From positions 1 through 35,481 of the forward strand of contig KN817732.1 in assembly GCA_000827495.1 (NCBI GenBank): a stretch of 35,481 nt of DNA. Reading direction: 5' to 3'. Origin of the DNA: Hypholoma sublateritium FD-334 SS-4. Taxonomy: Eukaryota; Basidiomycota; Agaricomycetes; Agaricales; Strophariaceae. The position numbers were made by a program, and so were the translations under genes. Shown one piece after another: positions 22,301 to 30,927 of the stretch; position 1 is the stretch's first letter, and each line of letters opens with the position of its first letter. The notes below the pieces were generated by a model, which did not search any database, was not told the origin of the DNA, and was given only the letters and a program-made list of their open reading frames with translations.

Positions 22301-22593
22301 GCCCCACCATTGTTTGTATTCGCATTTCCACTGTGATGAGGGGGCTGGTGCAAGAGGGTGCTGCCATGGATTACAGGCCCTGACTGAACTTCCATGGCTG
22401 TGCCTTCGTCGTTTGCGCTCATGTCGACCCCCTGATAGATGTGTTGGTGTAAGAGGGAGCCTTCGTGGATGACAAGCCCCGAGCGACTTTCCGTGGTTGT
22501 CGTTTCGCTATTTGCGTTCGTGCTGCCTCCGCGATGTATGTGCTGATGCAAGAGAGAGCCGTCGTGGATGACAAGCCCCGAGCGACCTTCCAT
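19333..22593 (-). CDS. 949-aa coiled-coil protein, 9 exons, probable transposon partner
   Basis: Nine exons join exactly in frame: 22593-21823, 21762-21601, 21550-21476, 21431-21365, 21322-21135, 21086-21012, 20955-20347, 20287-19853 and 19800-19333. Most introns are phase 0. Residues 1-100 hold three 33-aa repeats; then come an acidic stretch, a basic patch (R-N-A-K-K-P-R-S-S, about 175-185) that could be a nuclear signal, and a long coiled coil (about 200-480). An Asp/Glu/Ser-rich linker (about 565-590) is followed by a globular C-terminal region with AVYYVKKMPWRKTDATKHVR, an Arg/Pro-rich patch, TLYEEEWLK and final WREFYPVG. The C-terminal pattern recalls multicopy uncharacterised Agaricomycete proteins. 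It lies 240 bp upstream of the transposase start on the same strand, so I infer it belongs to the same mobile unit; a DNA- or partner-binding role is a guess. Confidence 0.8.
22297..22593 (-). repeat. Three tandem 99-bp coding repeats (33 aa)
   Basis: The first 99 residues of the 949-aa protein are three copies of a unit with the pattern S-G-L-V-I-H-x-G-S-L-L-H-Q followed by a variable Asn/Thr/Gly-rich half. The first two are close (RSGLVIHDGSLLHQHI and RSGLVIHEGSLLHQHI); the third is more diverged (QSGPVIHGSTLLHQ). The repeat starts at the initiator Met. Confidence 0.85.
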
Positions 22594-23053
22594 GGTCGCT
22601 GGTTCAGGAGGAAAAGATGTGGTCGGCGGTCAAGGAGAAAGTCGCGTTCAGGAAGTCCTTTGTTTGCGAGTTTCGGCCCGGCGGTAGTAGATCTCTTTCA
22701 TCGCCATTCTACATAAGGTGATCGCCGACATGTCAGCTTTTGAGTGCCAATTCCCCCCTCTTTCCTGAGAAATCGTCGCCCCTTTGGACTGCTCCTTCGT
22801 TCGCTGAAATTCCTGCGCAATTCGTAATGGTTAATACTCGCATATTCGTCCCTCCTACGCGAGACGTAAGTTGCTCACGTGCGCCTTTAATCTCAAGCTA
22901 TTTCTGACTGCACAATACTCGTAGTCCGTCGACCTGCGTCTCCGTTCTCGTTTGTACCCAGCCAACGAAGTGAAATCACGGCCTATCCTTGTACCGGCAA
23001 GGGAAAGGGAGTTGAATACTGGGAAAATACGATACCCTTTTGCAGAGAACTGT
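22594..23053. other. Upstream region of the 949-aa gene
   Basis: No gene is seen for most of this stretch. It should contain the promoter of the minus-strand gene that starts at 22593 and, if the two-gene unit is a transposon, one of its ends. I found no convincing terminal inverted repeat matching the region near 15050-15177. Confidence 0.35.
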
Positions 23054-23350
23054 ATGGATGGACGTTTCCAACAACATGTCCATAACTGTCGTGTGGTGGT
23101 TGTAGACGGAGAAGAGGAAAGAATTTTCGCAGTGTTCTTCAAAAGACACCGAAATTTTGGAACCAACAGTTCCATTACTGCACTAGTCCACCCTTCGACC
23201 GTAACCTCTGTTGGAGTCCGATCCGACGTCGTTGTCATGCGCATGGGGACCAAGGGCCATGTCATACATATGCGAGAGGGAGATGGGCGTGCTGCAGATT
23301 TGATGATGGCTAGGTATGCTGCATGGCACGAACCAACACCCAGAAGCTGA
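23054..23350 (+). CDS. Hypothetical protein, 98 aa, possibly a fragment
   Basis: From the ATG at 23054 the plus frame reads MDGRFQQHVHNCRVVVVDGE and E-E-R-I-F-A-V-F-F-K-R-H-R-N-F-G, then DVVVMRMGTKGHVIHMREGD and A-A-D-L-M-M-A-R before TGA at about 23348. The frame is open upstream to 22952 without an ATG, so an earlier exon is possible. The V-V-M-R-x-G ... A-D-L pattern recalls short multicopy uncharacterised Agaricomycete proteins, but I cannot name a domain. It is divergent to the 949-aa gene. Confidence 0.35.
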   Translation: MDGRFQQHVHNCRVVVVDGEEERIFAVFFKRHRNFGTNSSITALVHPSTVTSVGVRSDVVVMRMGTKGHVIHMREGDGRAADLMMARYAAWHEPTPRS

Positions 23351-24440
23351 CGACATTTAGGTTCGCCAGGGACCCTGCACACAGGGGCCCTCGCGCGCCC
23401 TATTCCCTGGTTTACAACATCTAGGTGTGCCTAGGGATACAGAAGTGGTAGTCGACTACTGGAGATGGGGGTAGAAAGGGTATACAGTGCCGCTGTGAAC
23501 GTCCAGATTTTGAGAGTCGTGGAGAAGGTTGTTGGGAATGCCTTGCGAGATAGAGGGTACCGTGCGAGATACTTATAGGCGACAGAAAAGCGCGAGCTTG
23601 TAGCTTCGATTGCTATTAACGATCTTGAACTTGTCGCGCGTCATAATTGGTCCGTCATGTGTAATCCGTCAGATATTGTAGGCCGTCATGCAGATAATCC
23701 GCTGCCGTAAGCGAATGCGAAACTTGATTTACGGATTAGTATCAACGAATTGTCACAGCGGAGGGGGGCGTACTATAGATGTATACATAGCAGGAGGGCG
23801 GGATTGGCCTGTGTTACGGATAAATCGTCGATTTGTTGCTGGATGTTTATTTCTAAGCCTCTTGAAATTCGCCGTCGAGTAACAGGAAATTTTTGGGAAG
23901 AACGTTCACAGCCCAGCGAGGTGAATGTTCCGCCAAAAAGCAGGGGCGTCCCAGCACTTTGGTCACGGCGCCACGCGACTGCAGTTCAACATAACGGAAG
24001 GTTCCATGGATGAGTAGATAACATCGCGAATCTGCATGAATTTTCGGAAGAATAGTCGTGCAAGTCTGGGGCCTAAGCGACCAACTACTGTACCGTCAAT
24101 AAATCAGCAGATAGCCACCGAATGCAGACACGTACGAAGTATGAAAACGTAAAGGGCACGTCAAGAAAGTACTTTAAAATACGGTCCTATGTTGTGCAGG
24201 TTGCCATTCGCCTGCGAGCGCTGGTTGTGCTTGTGTTGTCGTCTATTTATTCCGGGACCTCTTGAAATCATCGCCCTCCGATTCATAGGCACCTAAGGAG
24301 GAAGGCGATGTAACAACGTCCGAGTAGCCTCTCCTTTGCGTTAACGCCGTAGATCGCAGCTTGAGCTGAATGAATATCATCATGAAATCAATAAGTTCTA
24401 ATTGCTAAATTCAGATTAGGATCAGCTTAATTTCAAGAAT
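23351..24440. other. No recognisable gene
   Basis: The first hundred bases are GC-rich with small inverted runs (cagggaccctgcacacaggggccc near 23367-23390). The rest has only short frames and nothing identifiable. Confidence 0.4.
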
Positions 24441-25975
24441 CATATTGTGAATTCGTACGCACAACGTAGGAACGCCCGGAAGCTTGCGGCAAAGGGCCAG
24501 TTAAGAGGGCGAGATAGCCTGTCTATTAGCTGCAGGGGCGCCGCCGACACAACGCAGCAGACGGTTTTTCAGCTGACTAAAGAAATCGACGCTGACGCTA
24601 GTACCACTGCGGTTGGTGGTCATCGTGCTTGTGGAAGCGGTCCAGTTGAAATCCGCGGCCGCAAAGTAGGCTGTGTTCTTGATCAACATCATATGAAATC
24701 TCTCGTCGAAGAGCGCACCAGAATGGAATGGGCTGCTTGTGGCGGGCCCGGACCCGTGAAGAAGGTTGGTGGGCTACCGTAGGGTGGGACGACGTTCGCA
24801 ATCAAGATTGACGACAGTGGTGGCGGGAATCGCGGGGATGGTCTGGGCGTAGGGGTCGCGGCGGCCACTAATGATGCCCATGGTGCGGGGGCTAAGACAG
24901 TCTGTGTGTGCGCAGGTGAGGGTCAGCGGGGGTGATACTTACCACGCAGTGCTTGCACATTTTGCGCACCTTTCCATACCACCACCATCCGCCCTTTCCA
25001 TACCGCCACCATCCGCCCTCGCTCGCAATTGTTTTACGCTTGCATGCTACGGATGTTGCCCATCATCGTACGTTCCGCAAGCATCGTTCGGCATTCCCGC
25101 GGCCCTGCCGCGTCCCAGTCGCATTTCCTACAGTCCTTGAAGTATGTGCGGACCTAGCGCAGAGGGGCAGAGTGAACGAACGGTGGCGTGTGATTGGCAG
25201 AAGGAGACTAGCTGTCGGGAAAATGATGCGTTGGAATCTGGTTGGAATTGGAGACAGTTTGTTGTACTCTGTTGTCGTTGGGTCTCCCTCCCGATTTCTC
25301 GGGGCGCGGAATAACCGGACTTGTCCCGGACGCCGCAGCCTCGCACGCGCGTATGCCAAACTTGAAGCTCGCCATCATGGACAACCGCATCGAACAATTC
25401 GGCCGGCGTTGTCCAGCTCAAACTTGTGAGGCCCAAGTGAGGCCGGTACTACTCTTTTTAGAGGTGTACGTGCTAATCGAGAGTACAGCGCAAGCAATGT
25501 GCACGGATGAACAGTGTCATTGTCAACTTGGAGGCTGCCCTGGACTCCAGATCCAAGCGACGAAGGTCAAAGGCTGGAAATGGGTCCAACAAGAGCCGTT
25601 ATGGGTTACATGGTCATTGGAGAATTCTGGTGGGTGTTAGTTGGGGATGCAAATAACCTCGCCACGATTTCAGTCATTCACGTTCCAGCAGTGCTCGAAG
25701 CATACCACCAATTGCTTGCCTTGCACGCTGAGTTTGCTGACGAGCTACCAGTCACCGGCCTGGCTACAATGTCAGCTCATCCGAATGCGGTTCTGCGGTG
25801 CCTGTAACTGCCGATGGCAAACCAACAGCGCCATGTTCTGAAGACGAAGATTCCGCAAGCCCGAAGAAAACCAATATCGAAAAAGATGGATTCGAAGTGA
25901 TCGCGGTATTTTCCAATACCTGACCTTTAACGGAGTTTCATTTGTATCTTGCATCCAGGTCGCCTGTCTACCCAG
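24441..25975. other. No identifiable gene; scattered coding-like fragments
   Basis: On the minus strand at about 24700-24510 a frame reads HMMLIKNTAYFAAADFNWTA and then Thr/Ser-rich sequence. It loosely recalls the last part of basidiomycete seven-helix DUF6533-type proteins, too weak to call. Plus-strand frames at 25514-25807 are open but unfamiliar. The region ends at the splice acceptor of the first recognisable SYF1 exon. Confidence 0.3.
24970..25017 (+). repeat. Tandem 24-bp duplication
   Basis: The unit ctttccataccaccaccatc plus cgcc is present twice in a row with one difference (accacc against gccacc). Confidence 0.8.
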
Positions 25976-27159
25976 GCGCGACTCTTCAAATCCAACAAGC
26001 TTTGGTCATTCTACGTCGATCTACAGGAATCTATATGGTCGGTGGAGTCGACCAAGGAGGAGCTGAGGATTGTAAATCCCCAAGTTATCGTCAACTATGC
26101 CACTTTCTTGGCAGAAAATAACTATATCGAAGACAGCTTCAAGGTATGGGCCCTTCCGTGGATAATCACCATCGTATCTGACCGTATTTATAGATGTACG
26201 AACGAGGCGTCGAGCTCTTCACTTTTCCCGTATTCCAGGTTCCCCGTATCATGTGAAACCTGGAACATCTACCTCTTGAAGTTTCAAGTTTGTCGAGTAA
26301 GTTTTTGCAATTCCAGTAATTCGTTTCAATGAAATCTTACATCCTCTAGGGCGGATCTAAGCCTGGAACGTGCCCGAGACTTATTCGAGCAAGCTATGGA
26401 AAATACCCTCCGGGGTCGTGTAAATATTTATTCCTCGTGTATGCTCAGATCGAAGAAGACGATGGCCTCGCCAAGCGCTCAATGACCATCTATGAGCGTG
26501 CCACACACGTCGCCTCTGGCGAAGATAAATTTGAGGTTCGTTAAGAATAGCCATGGAGATCGAAAGTTTTCTTACTCTTGCAACAGATGTTTGCGATCTA
26601 CATTGCAAAGGCTACTGCCAACTTCGGTCTTCCAGCGACCAGGCCGATCTACGAGCACGCCCTGGAAGGTGCTTGTCCTTGCTCTGTGCTTACACGCATC
26701 TTCACGGCCCTTCCTGACAGGCAAACTGCCGAAATGTGTCTGCTCTTCGCTGCGTTGGAGCGTAAGTTTGGCGAAATCGACAAGGCGCGCGCGATCTACG
26801 CGCCCCGGACGAACCCCCCAGTTCTAGAGAGAGTGGAACACGTTCAAGATCGAGATCGGGTTGGAGGACACACCCCGCGAGATGCTCCGCATCAAGCACA
26901 GCATGCAGGCGGAGTTCGATACGGAAGCGAGCCATCTCACCGTGCAGACGATCAGCGGGCGGGTGGGGGCGAAGAAGATGGAGGAGAGCGTGGAGGTTGC
27001 GGACACTATGGCTGCTGCGAGAAGCAAGCGTCTGCCGGTGCCAATGGTCCAGCGTTCGTCGCTGCGAAGTAGGCGCCATCCGGCGAGGCTGCTGCTACTT
27101 CACTCCCTGCGCAAGCAGGCAACTCGGACGAGATCGACATATCGGACGACGAGCTGTAG
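25976..27159 (+). pseudogene. SYF1: SYF1 (XAB2) splicing-factor pseudogene, 3' part only
   Basis: SYF1 is a HAT/TPR-repeat protein of the spliceosomal NineTeen complex. Visible homology: RLFKSNKLWSFYVDLQESIW, VIVNYATFLAENNYIEDSFK, then after introns WNIYLLKFQ, LERARDLFEQAMENTL, MFAIYIAKATANFGLPATRP, LPDRQTAEMCLLFAALERKF, PREMLRIKHSMQAEFDTEAS and a final D-E-I-D-I-S-D-D-E-L before TAG. The 5' half of the gene is absent. Damage includes small in-frame deletions (about six residues after V-E-S-T-K, seven before P-R-T-N-P), a one-base gain in the C run at 26814-26819, and TAG at 26825 where a conserved Trp is expected. Introns remain at ordinary positions, so this is a decayed genomic copy and not a retrocopy. 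Confidence 0.85.
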
Positions 27160-28034
27160 TCTACCACGGAGCGCGGTCGCGCGTAATATTATTAATTTTT
27201 TCTTTTGTTGTACATTTTTCGGCGTCAGATACCTCCACCGGCCACCGTTTGACTTCGGCCTCGCTTATGTCTTCCTGTGCAGCTTCCCGCCCTGCAGCTT
27301 CTAGCCATGGTTGCTTCACCTGCTTATTGACAACTTCGCGTAGTTATTCGAAGGATTACGTGGTCACGCGTTGCGCCGCTTTCTCTCCGGTCGCGCGCAG
27401 CCCGGCGGGCCCCTTCTGCAGGAGCGTGAGACATCTTCGATCCCAAAAGCCAGTGATGGAAACTGGGTCTATGAGTTACCCTTGACGTTGTTTCGTTAAC
27501 CGTACATCTCATGTTTCCCGGTTCCGCATACAGCACTGGTCCGTCGGCTGCGCGAGCTCACTGAGGCATAGAGACGTCATGATTTCCTTTTCTTTCCTTT
27601 TCTGAGTATATGTTATGCCGCATGAATTCGATTATATGATCCTAGGCCGAAAAGTGATACCATAAAGTCGCACTCGATAAATTCAACGTACAATAAAGTC
27701 GACCGAGGGATATTAGCTTCATAGTTTCGTGAATCACAACATTGCGCGGCCAGTCGTGTTCGCCGGCCACCGCGCTGGACATTTTGGTTTATAACGTCCA
27801 AGCGGCTGCATTGCCTATTTCATTGCCTTGAGGTCAAACATATCCATTACGCGGAGATGTGGGTATTTCGTGCACCTGGCAAAACAAAATGGTAATAGTC
27901 GAACTTACCTGTAAGAGTGCAATGAAATTTGCCGTTTTATTGACAGTCCCTCAGGCGTCGTCACCAATGCCAACTGCTAATAACGCGTCATCGATATTAA
28001 ATAAATAGGCTGTAGGAGGGCATACAACAGGTAT
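27160..28034. other. No recognisable gene
   Basis: The stretch lies between the convergent SYF1 and PAF1 remnants, so it would hold the 3' flanks of both. A pyrimidine-rich tract (ttccttttctttccttttct) lies near 27582-27601. Nothing coding was identified. Confidence 0.4.
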
Positions 28035-29330
28035 CTACAACTCAGAAACGATGTTGATTGTAGCATTGGGACGCATTCCAGAAGTGTCGTTCTCCTCGGC
28101 AATGTCATCCACTTCTGCATCTGCATCTGCATCTGCATCTGCATCTTCTCTCGTGTTCCAGTAATTAGCTGCCACTTCAGCCAATGCCTCCTCGCGTTCG
28201 GTCTCTTCAGCGCTGAGAGGTGCGTGCATGACCTTTGCGATTTGCGATTTGTCGTCGTATTGGTCGTATATCTGGCAGGCGACAGATCAGGAATGCGAAA
28301 AATAATACAAGGGTGAGATGCAAATATACATTTACCCGTTTCTTCTCCAAGTGCATCTTACGTTCGATGTTTTTGTTGTAGGCGCCCTTGTCGCGCCGCG
28401 TTTGTTTTTGCTCGAGGTCCAGATCTTCAACGATAATGGGAGAATCACCATCGGACAGTACTAAGAGGAATTCATTGAGCACTTTCTGCTCCACTTTGAC
28501 TGTCTCATAGTCCCGCACAAAGTGGAATGTGGTTTGATCAACTCTGTCTAAGTAATGAGGGTATGGACTCACTTCTTCATTTTCAGGTACTTCGTATGGG
28601 GCCTGTTCGAAGCGTGTTTCCTTCAAGGATAATGCTGACTCGTCGCCTTGTGTTAGGTAGAATGCTAAGAAGGAATCGTGCTCGGTTTTCATTGGGCGCA
28701 GGATGGCACAGTCCAGACGAGGATCATGGACCTGCCAACGTCGGTGAGTCCTAGCGTTCCTTCATATCTAGCGTAAATACATACTTCAATAGGCCTGTCT
28801 CCAGACCGCTCAGAGGACCTGAACAAATCATATTTGATTCACCTAGATGTCCGCATCAGGAGAGAAAGGGGAATGATTCAACAGCTGTGGCATTGGGCTT
28901 ATAGAGGTGCTGCAAAGTTTCTAATGAGAAGTTCTCGTTACATGCGGCACAGGATGCCTCGATGTCGCACAGCTGCGCATTTCGCGAGACGTCAACAGGC
29001 GCAGATACAACGTCAGCGCGCTTCCTGTAACCATACGGTTCAAATACGAATGCGTGAAACAGACGAAACACACGCACTGTTCGGACATGGCTGAGCGCTG
29101 CACGCCCTTCCTGCTAATATACTCCGTTTTTCGTAGCCAGGTGACGTTGGCAAGCGGGGTCGATGCGTGGCTGCTGGAACCGGCTCGAACACTGCCATTT
29201 GTTGCGTAGACGCCTGTTGATGATGAAGGGTAGGGCGCGCGTAGCGTAGTGGTTCTGTTTTGATTTTGAGCAGTTTCAACTTTCGGAGGACATGGCGGGG
29301 CAGGAAGGGGATTCGAATATCTGACACGTA
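28035..29330 (-). pseudogene. PAF1: PAF1 (Paf1 complex subunit) pseudogene
   Basis: PAF1 is a core subunit of the RNA polymerase II-associated Paf1 complex. In order on the minus strand: IKTEPLRYARP (about 29270), TPLANVTWLRKTEYISRKGV (about 29150-29095), DIEASCAACNENFSLETLQH, NATAVESFPFLSPDADI, DLFRSSERSGDRPIEV, LDCAILRPMKTEHDSFLAFY, FHFVRDYETVKVEQKVLNEF, KGAYNKNIERKMHLEKKR and the acidic C-terminus ending NIVSEL. The 3' half (28835-28035) is still open with good introns. The 5' half has several frameshifts, and a TAG at 28845-28843 stands where the conserved D-I-W Trp is expected, next to a further frame slip. The first residues of the protein are missing at the junction with the TFIP11 fragment. 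Confidence 0.85.
28114..28146. repeat. Hexanucleotide microsatellite in PAF1 remnant
   Basis: Five tandem tctgca units plus tct encode an alternating Asp-Ala run on the minus strand within the acidic C-terminus of the PAF1 remnant. Confidence 0.85.
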
Positions 29331-29361
29331 CTAGAAATTCTAGTTTCGGACTAGAAAAGTG

Positions 29362-30037
29362 TTAATCATGTATAGATATCATAAGATGCTTGGATGGCAC
29401 CTTTTCTTGGAACTCATGACGAAGTTGGTGAAGATGGGACTGCAGATGCGGCTCTATTTTGGAAGGTGACCAGGAATTCAAGGAGACATCGGCCAAAGAT
29501 GAGACCTCCCGCGGCTGTGAAACATTTATATAAGTCAGTTCTGAACAAGATAGCAAGTTACTGATTTCACATACCACCGCTCCCGTAGCGTCGATAATTT
29601 GACCTAGTCCTGCGTTTACCGGTGCCTCCCCTGCTTTTTCAAGAATTTGTTCGTAAGAACTTCCCACGTCGTCTGGCCTCCAATTTCGATCGTGCGGTCT
29701 TTTCCTTGACGCCTTTGAACGCGATACCCATCTTCTGCGGTCGCGGTTTGTTTTCAATGGGGATAACGATTCCTTCGCCAGTCTGTCCCAGACCTAAGCC
29801 AGCCTGTCAACCCATCTTGGCAAGGATCTGCGCTCCGAAGGTGCTTGAAAATTTGCTGAAATGTGCGGCTTCATGGGCAGGGAGAGGGACACGATCGAAA
29901 CTCGTACTTCTGCTCGCGAAAGCGGACGGGATATCGGGAGTATGTGGTGAAGCAGCATCGTCCCGGTCCATGGAAGTCTCAGCAGCGATGCGAGAGCCCA
30001 TTCCGCCTCGTTTAGCACCTATGCGTGAACGCACCAT
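29362..30037 (-). pseudogene. TFIP11: TFIP11/NTR1-like G-patch splicing-factor fragment
   Basis: The minus strand reads LPAHEAAHFSKFSSTFGAQI, then the G-patch A-K-M-G-stop-Q-A-G-L-G-L-G followed by TGEGIVIPIENKPRPQKMGI and A-F-K-G-V-K-E-K-T. Further on it has SYEQILEKAGEAPVNAGLGQ and I-I-D-A-T-G-A, and REVSSLADVSLNSWSPS. This is the N-terminal third of TFIP11/NTR1, which recruits the helicase Prp43 to take spliceosomes apart through its G-patch. The TGA at 29809-29807 replaces the G-patch Trp (TGG). A frameshift follows near 29700, and an intron remains within the I-D-A-T-G-A/R-E-V-S stretch. The large C-terminal GCFC-type region is absent; the fragment ends about 30 bp before the PAF1 remnant begins. 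Confidence 0.8.
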
Positions 30038-30107
30038 CCAAACCGCGCAGCGGGTGGGTGCACGGTACCGGTCATGACACTAGGGGCTGGCAGTCAGATC
30101 GGAGTGG

Positions 30108-30200
30108 GACGACGGCGCGCGAGATGGACTGACCCTCCGCCTCCCATGCCGGCGACCGCGCGGGCGGCGATGAGTACATTCATCGACGACGCGGCACCGC
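30108..30200 (-). pseudogene. Short MFS transporter remnant
   Basis: A minus-strand stretch reads SSMNVLIAARAVAGMGGGGS, which matches the conserved L-I-A-A-R-A-x-A-G-x-G-G-G-G segment of fungal 12-14-helix major facilitator drug/proton antiporters. Flanking residues (a Cys-Gly-Ala stretch before it) fit, but homology fades within about 30 residues on each side and the frame breaks. It lies on the same strand as, and upstream of, the TFIP11 fragment. Confidence 0.5.
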
Positions 30201-30289
30201 ACGCGAGCGTTCTGAAGCCTGAGTGCGCGAGATGAATCTATGGGCGCATTGCCTATTTCGGTCCGGCTCACCAAACAGCGTCAGAGGGT

Positions 30290-30555
30290 AATTTTCAGCA
30301 GAAAAGCACGACAGTATCGTGCAAGTTGCAACAGGCTTGCGACTCCGCAGGCTCAGTGGATATGTTCGAGCTTGATCTAGCGACGTCCTTGCCGCGTATG
30401 TCGAGCGTGGAAGCATGATATATAGCAGATTCAGTCACTGATTGACCGCATTCCTCGAATACAGAGGAGGACTAGTATTGGGCAAGGAAAGATTTAGACT
30501 CCGACTCGGAGTCGGAGGCGGGCCAGATATTGACATTTGTCCGATTTAGATGGTT
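30290..30555 (+). repeat. Dispersed repeat, copy 2
   Basis: This is the second copy of the diverged element at 6800-7160, in the same orientation. Shared blocks are gcgactccgca, gagctt followed by gcgacgtccttgccgcgta, gcattcctcgaa followed by gagg, gactccgactcggagtcgg and gatattgacatttgtccgat plus ttagat, where similarity ends. Immediately after it is a G/C palindromic stretch, gccggccgccggc. Confidence 0.6.
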
Positions 30556-30848
30556 TTGCGATGCCGAATGCCGGCCGCCGGCAGTCGCCGGCAAGTCGAT
30601 ATCGAGACTCGAGAGCGCATTCAATTTATAGGTGCTCCTGAGTATGTCATTCGTAGGAAAGTGAGACGCACATCTTAACCATGGCTACTTTTGAATTATC
30701 TAGGAAGTCAACTCAATTCATCTTAAGCAATTAGTACTGTCTTCAAACGTTTGGACTTTGACATTTATGCCAACTCGGTATCAGTAACTGGAATGAGCCC
30801 GCTACATTCCCCTTTGATTCCCCTTTGTTTCTTTCGAATCAAACGAGG

Positions 30849-30854
30849 TATAAA
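30849..30854 (+). promoter_or_regulatory. TATA box of gene C
   Basis: TATAAA (within ggtataaagc) lies 79 nt before the gene C start codon, matching the spacing at gene B and the proline-rich repeat gene. Confidence 0.55.
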
Positions 30855-30927
30855 GCATGCCCCCACCGATTTGTACTATTTTCAATCCCCCACTACATAG
30901 ATCTTCGAAATCAAGAACACAACTGCA

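Noticed and set aside
15120..23390. acaaggggccc near 15130 and acaggggccc near 23381 as transposon ends
   Set aside because: They are direct rather than inverted relative to each other and the core is palindromic, so they do not support terminal inverted repeats.
24501..24801. DUF6533-type membrane protein remnant
   Set aside because: Only one short stretch is suggestive and it lacks the expected helices.
28114..28146. Microsatellite as a CRISPR-like or regulatory array
   Set aside because: A plain hexanucleotide repeat coding for Asp-Ala in the acidic PAF1 tail; the window is eukaryotic.
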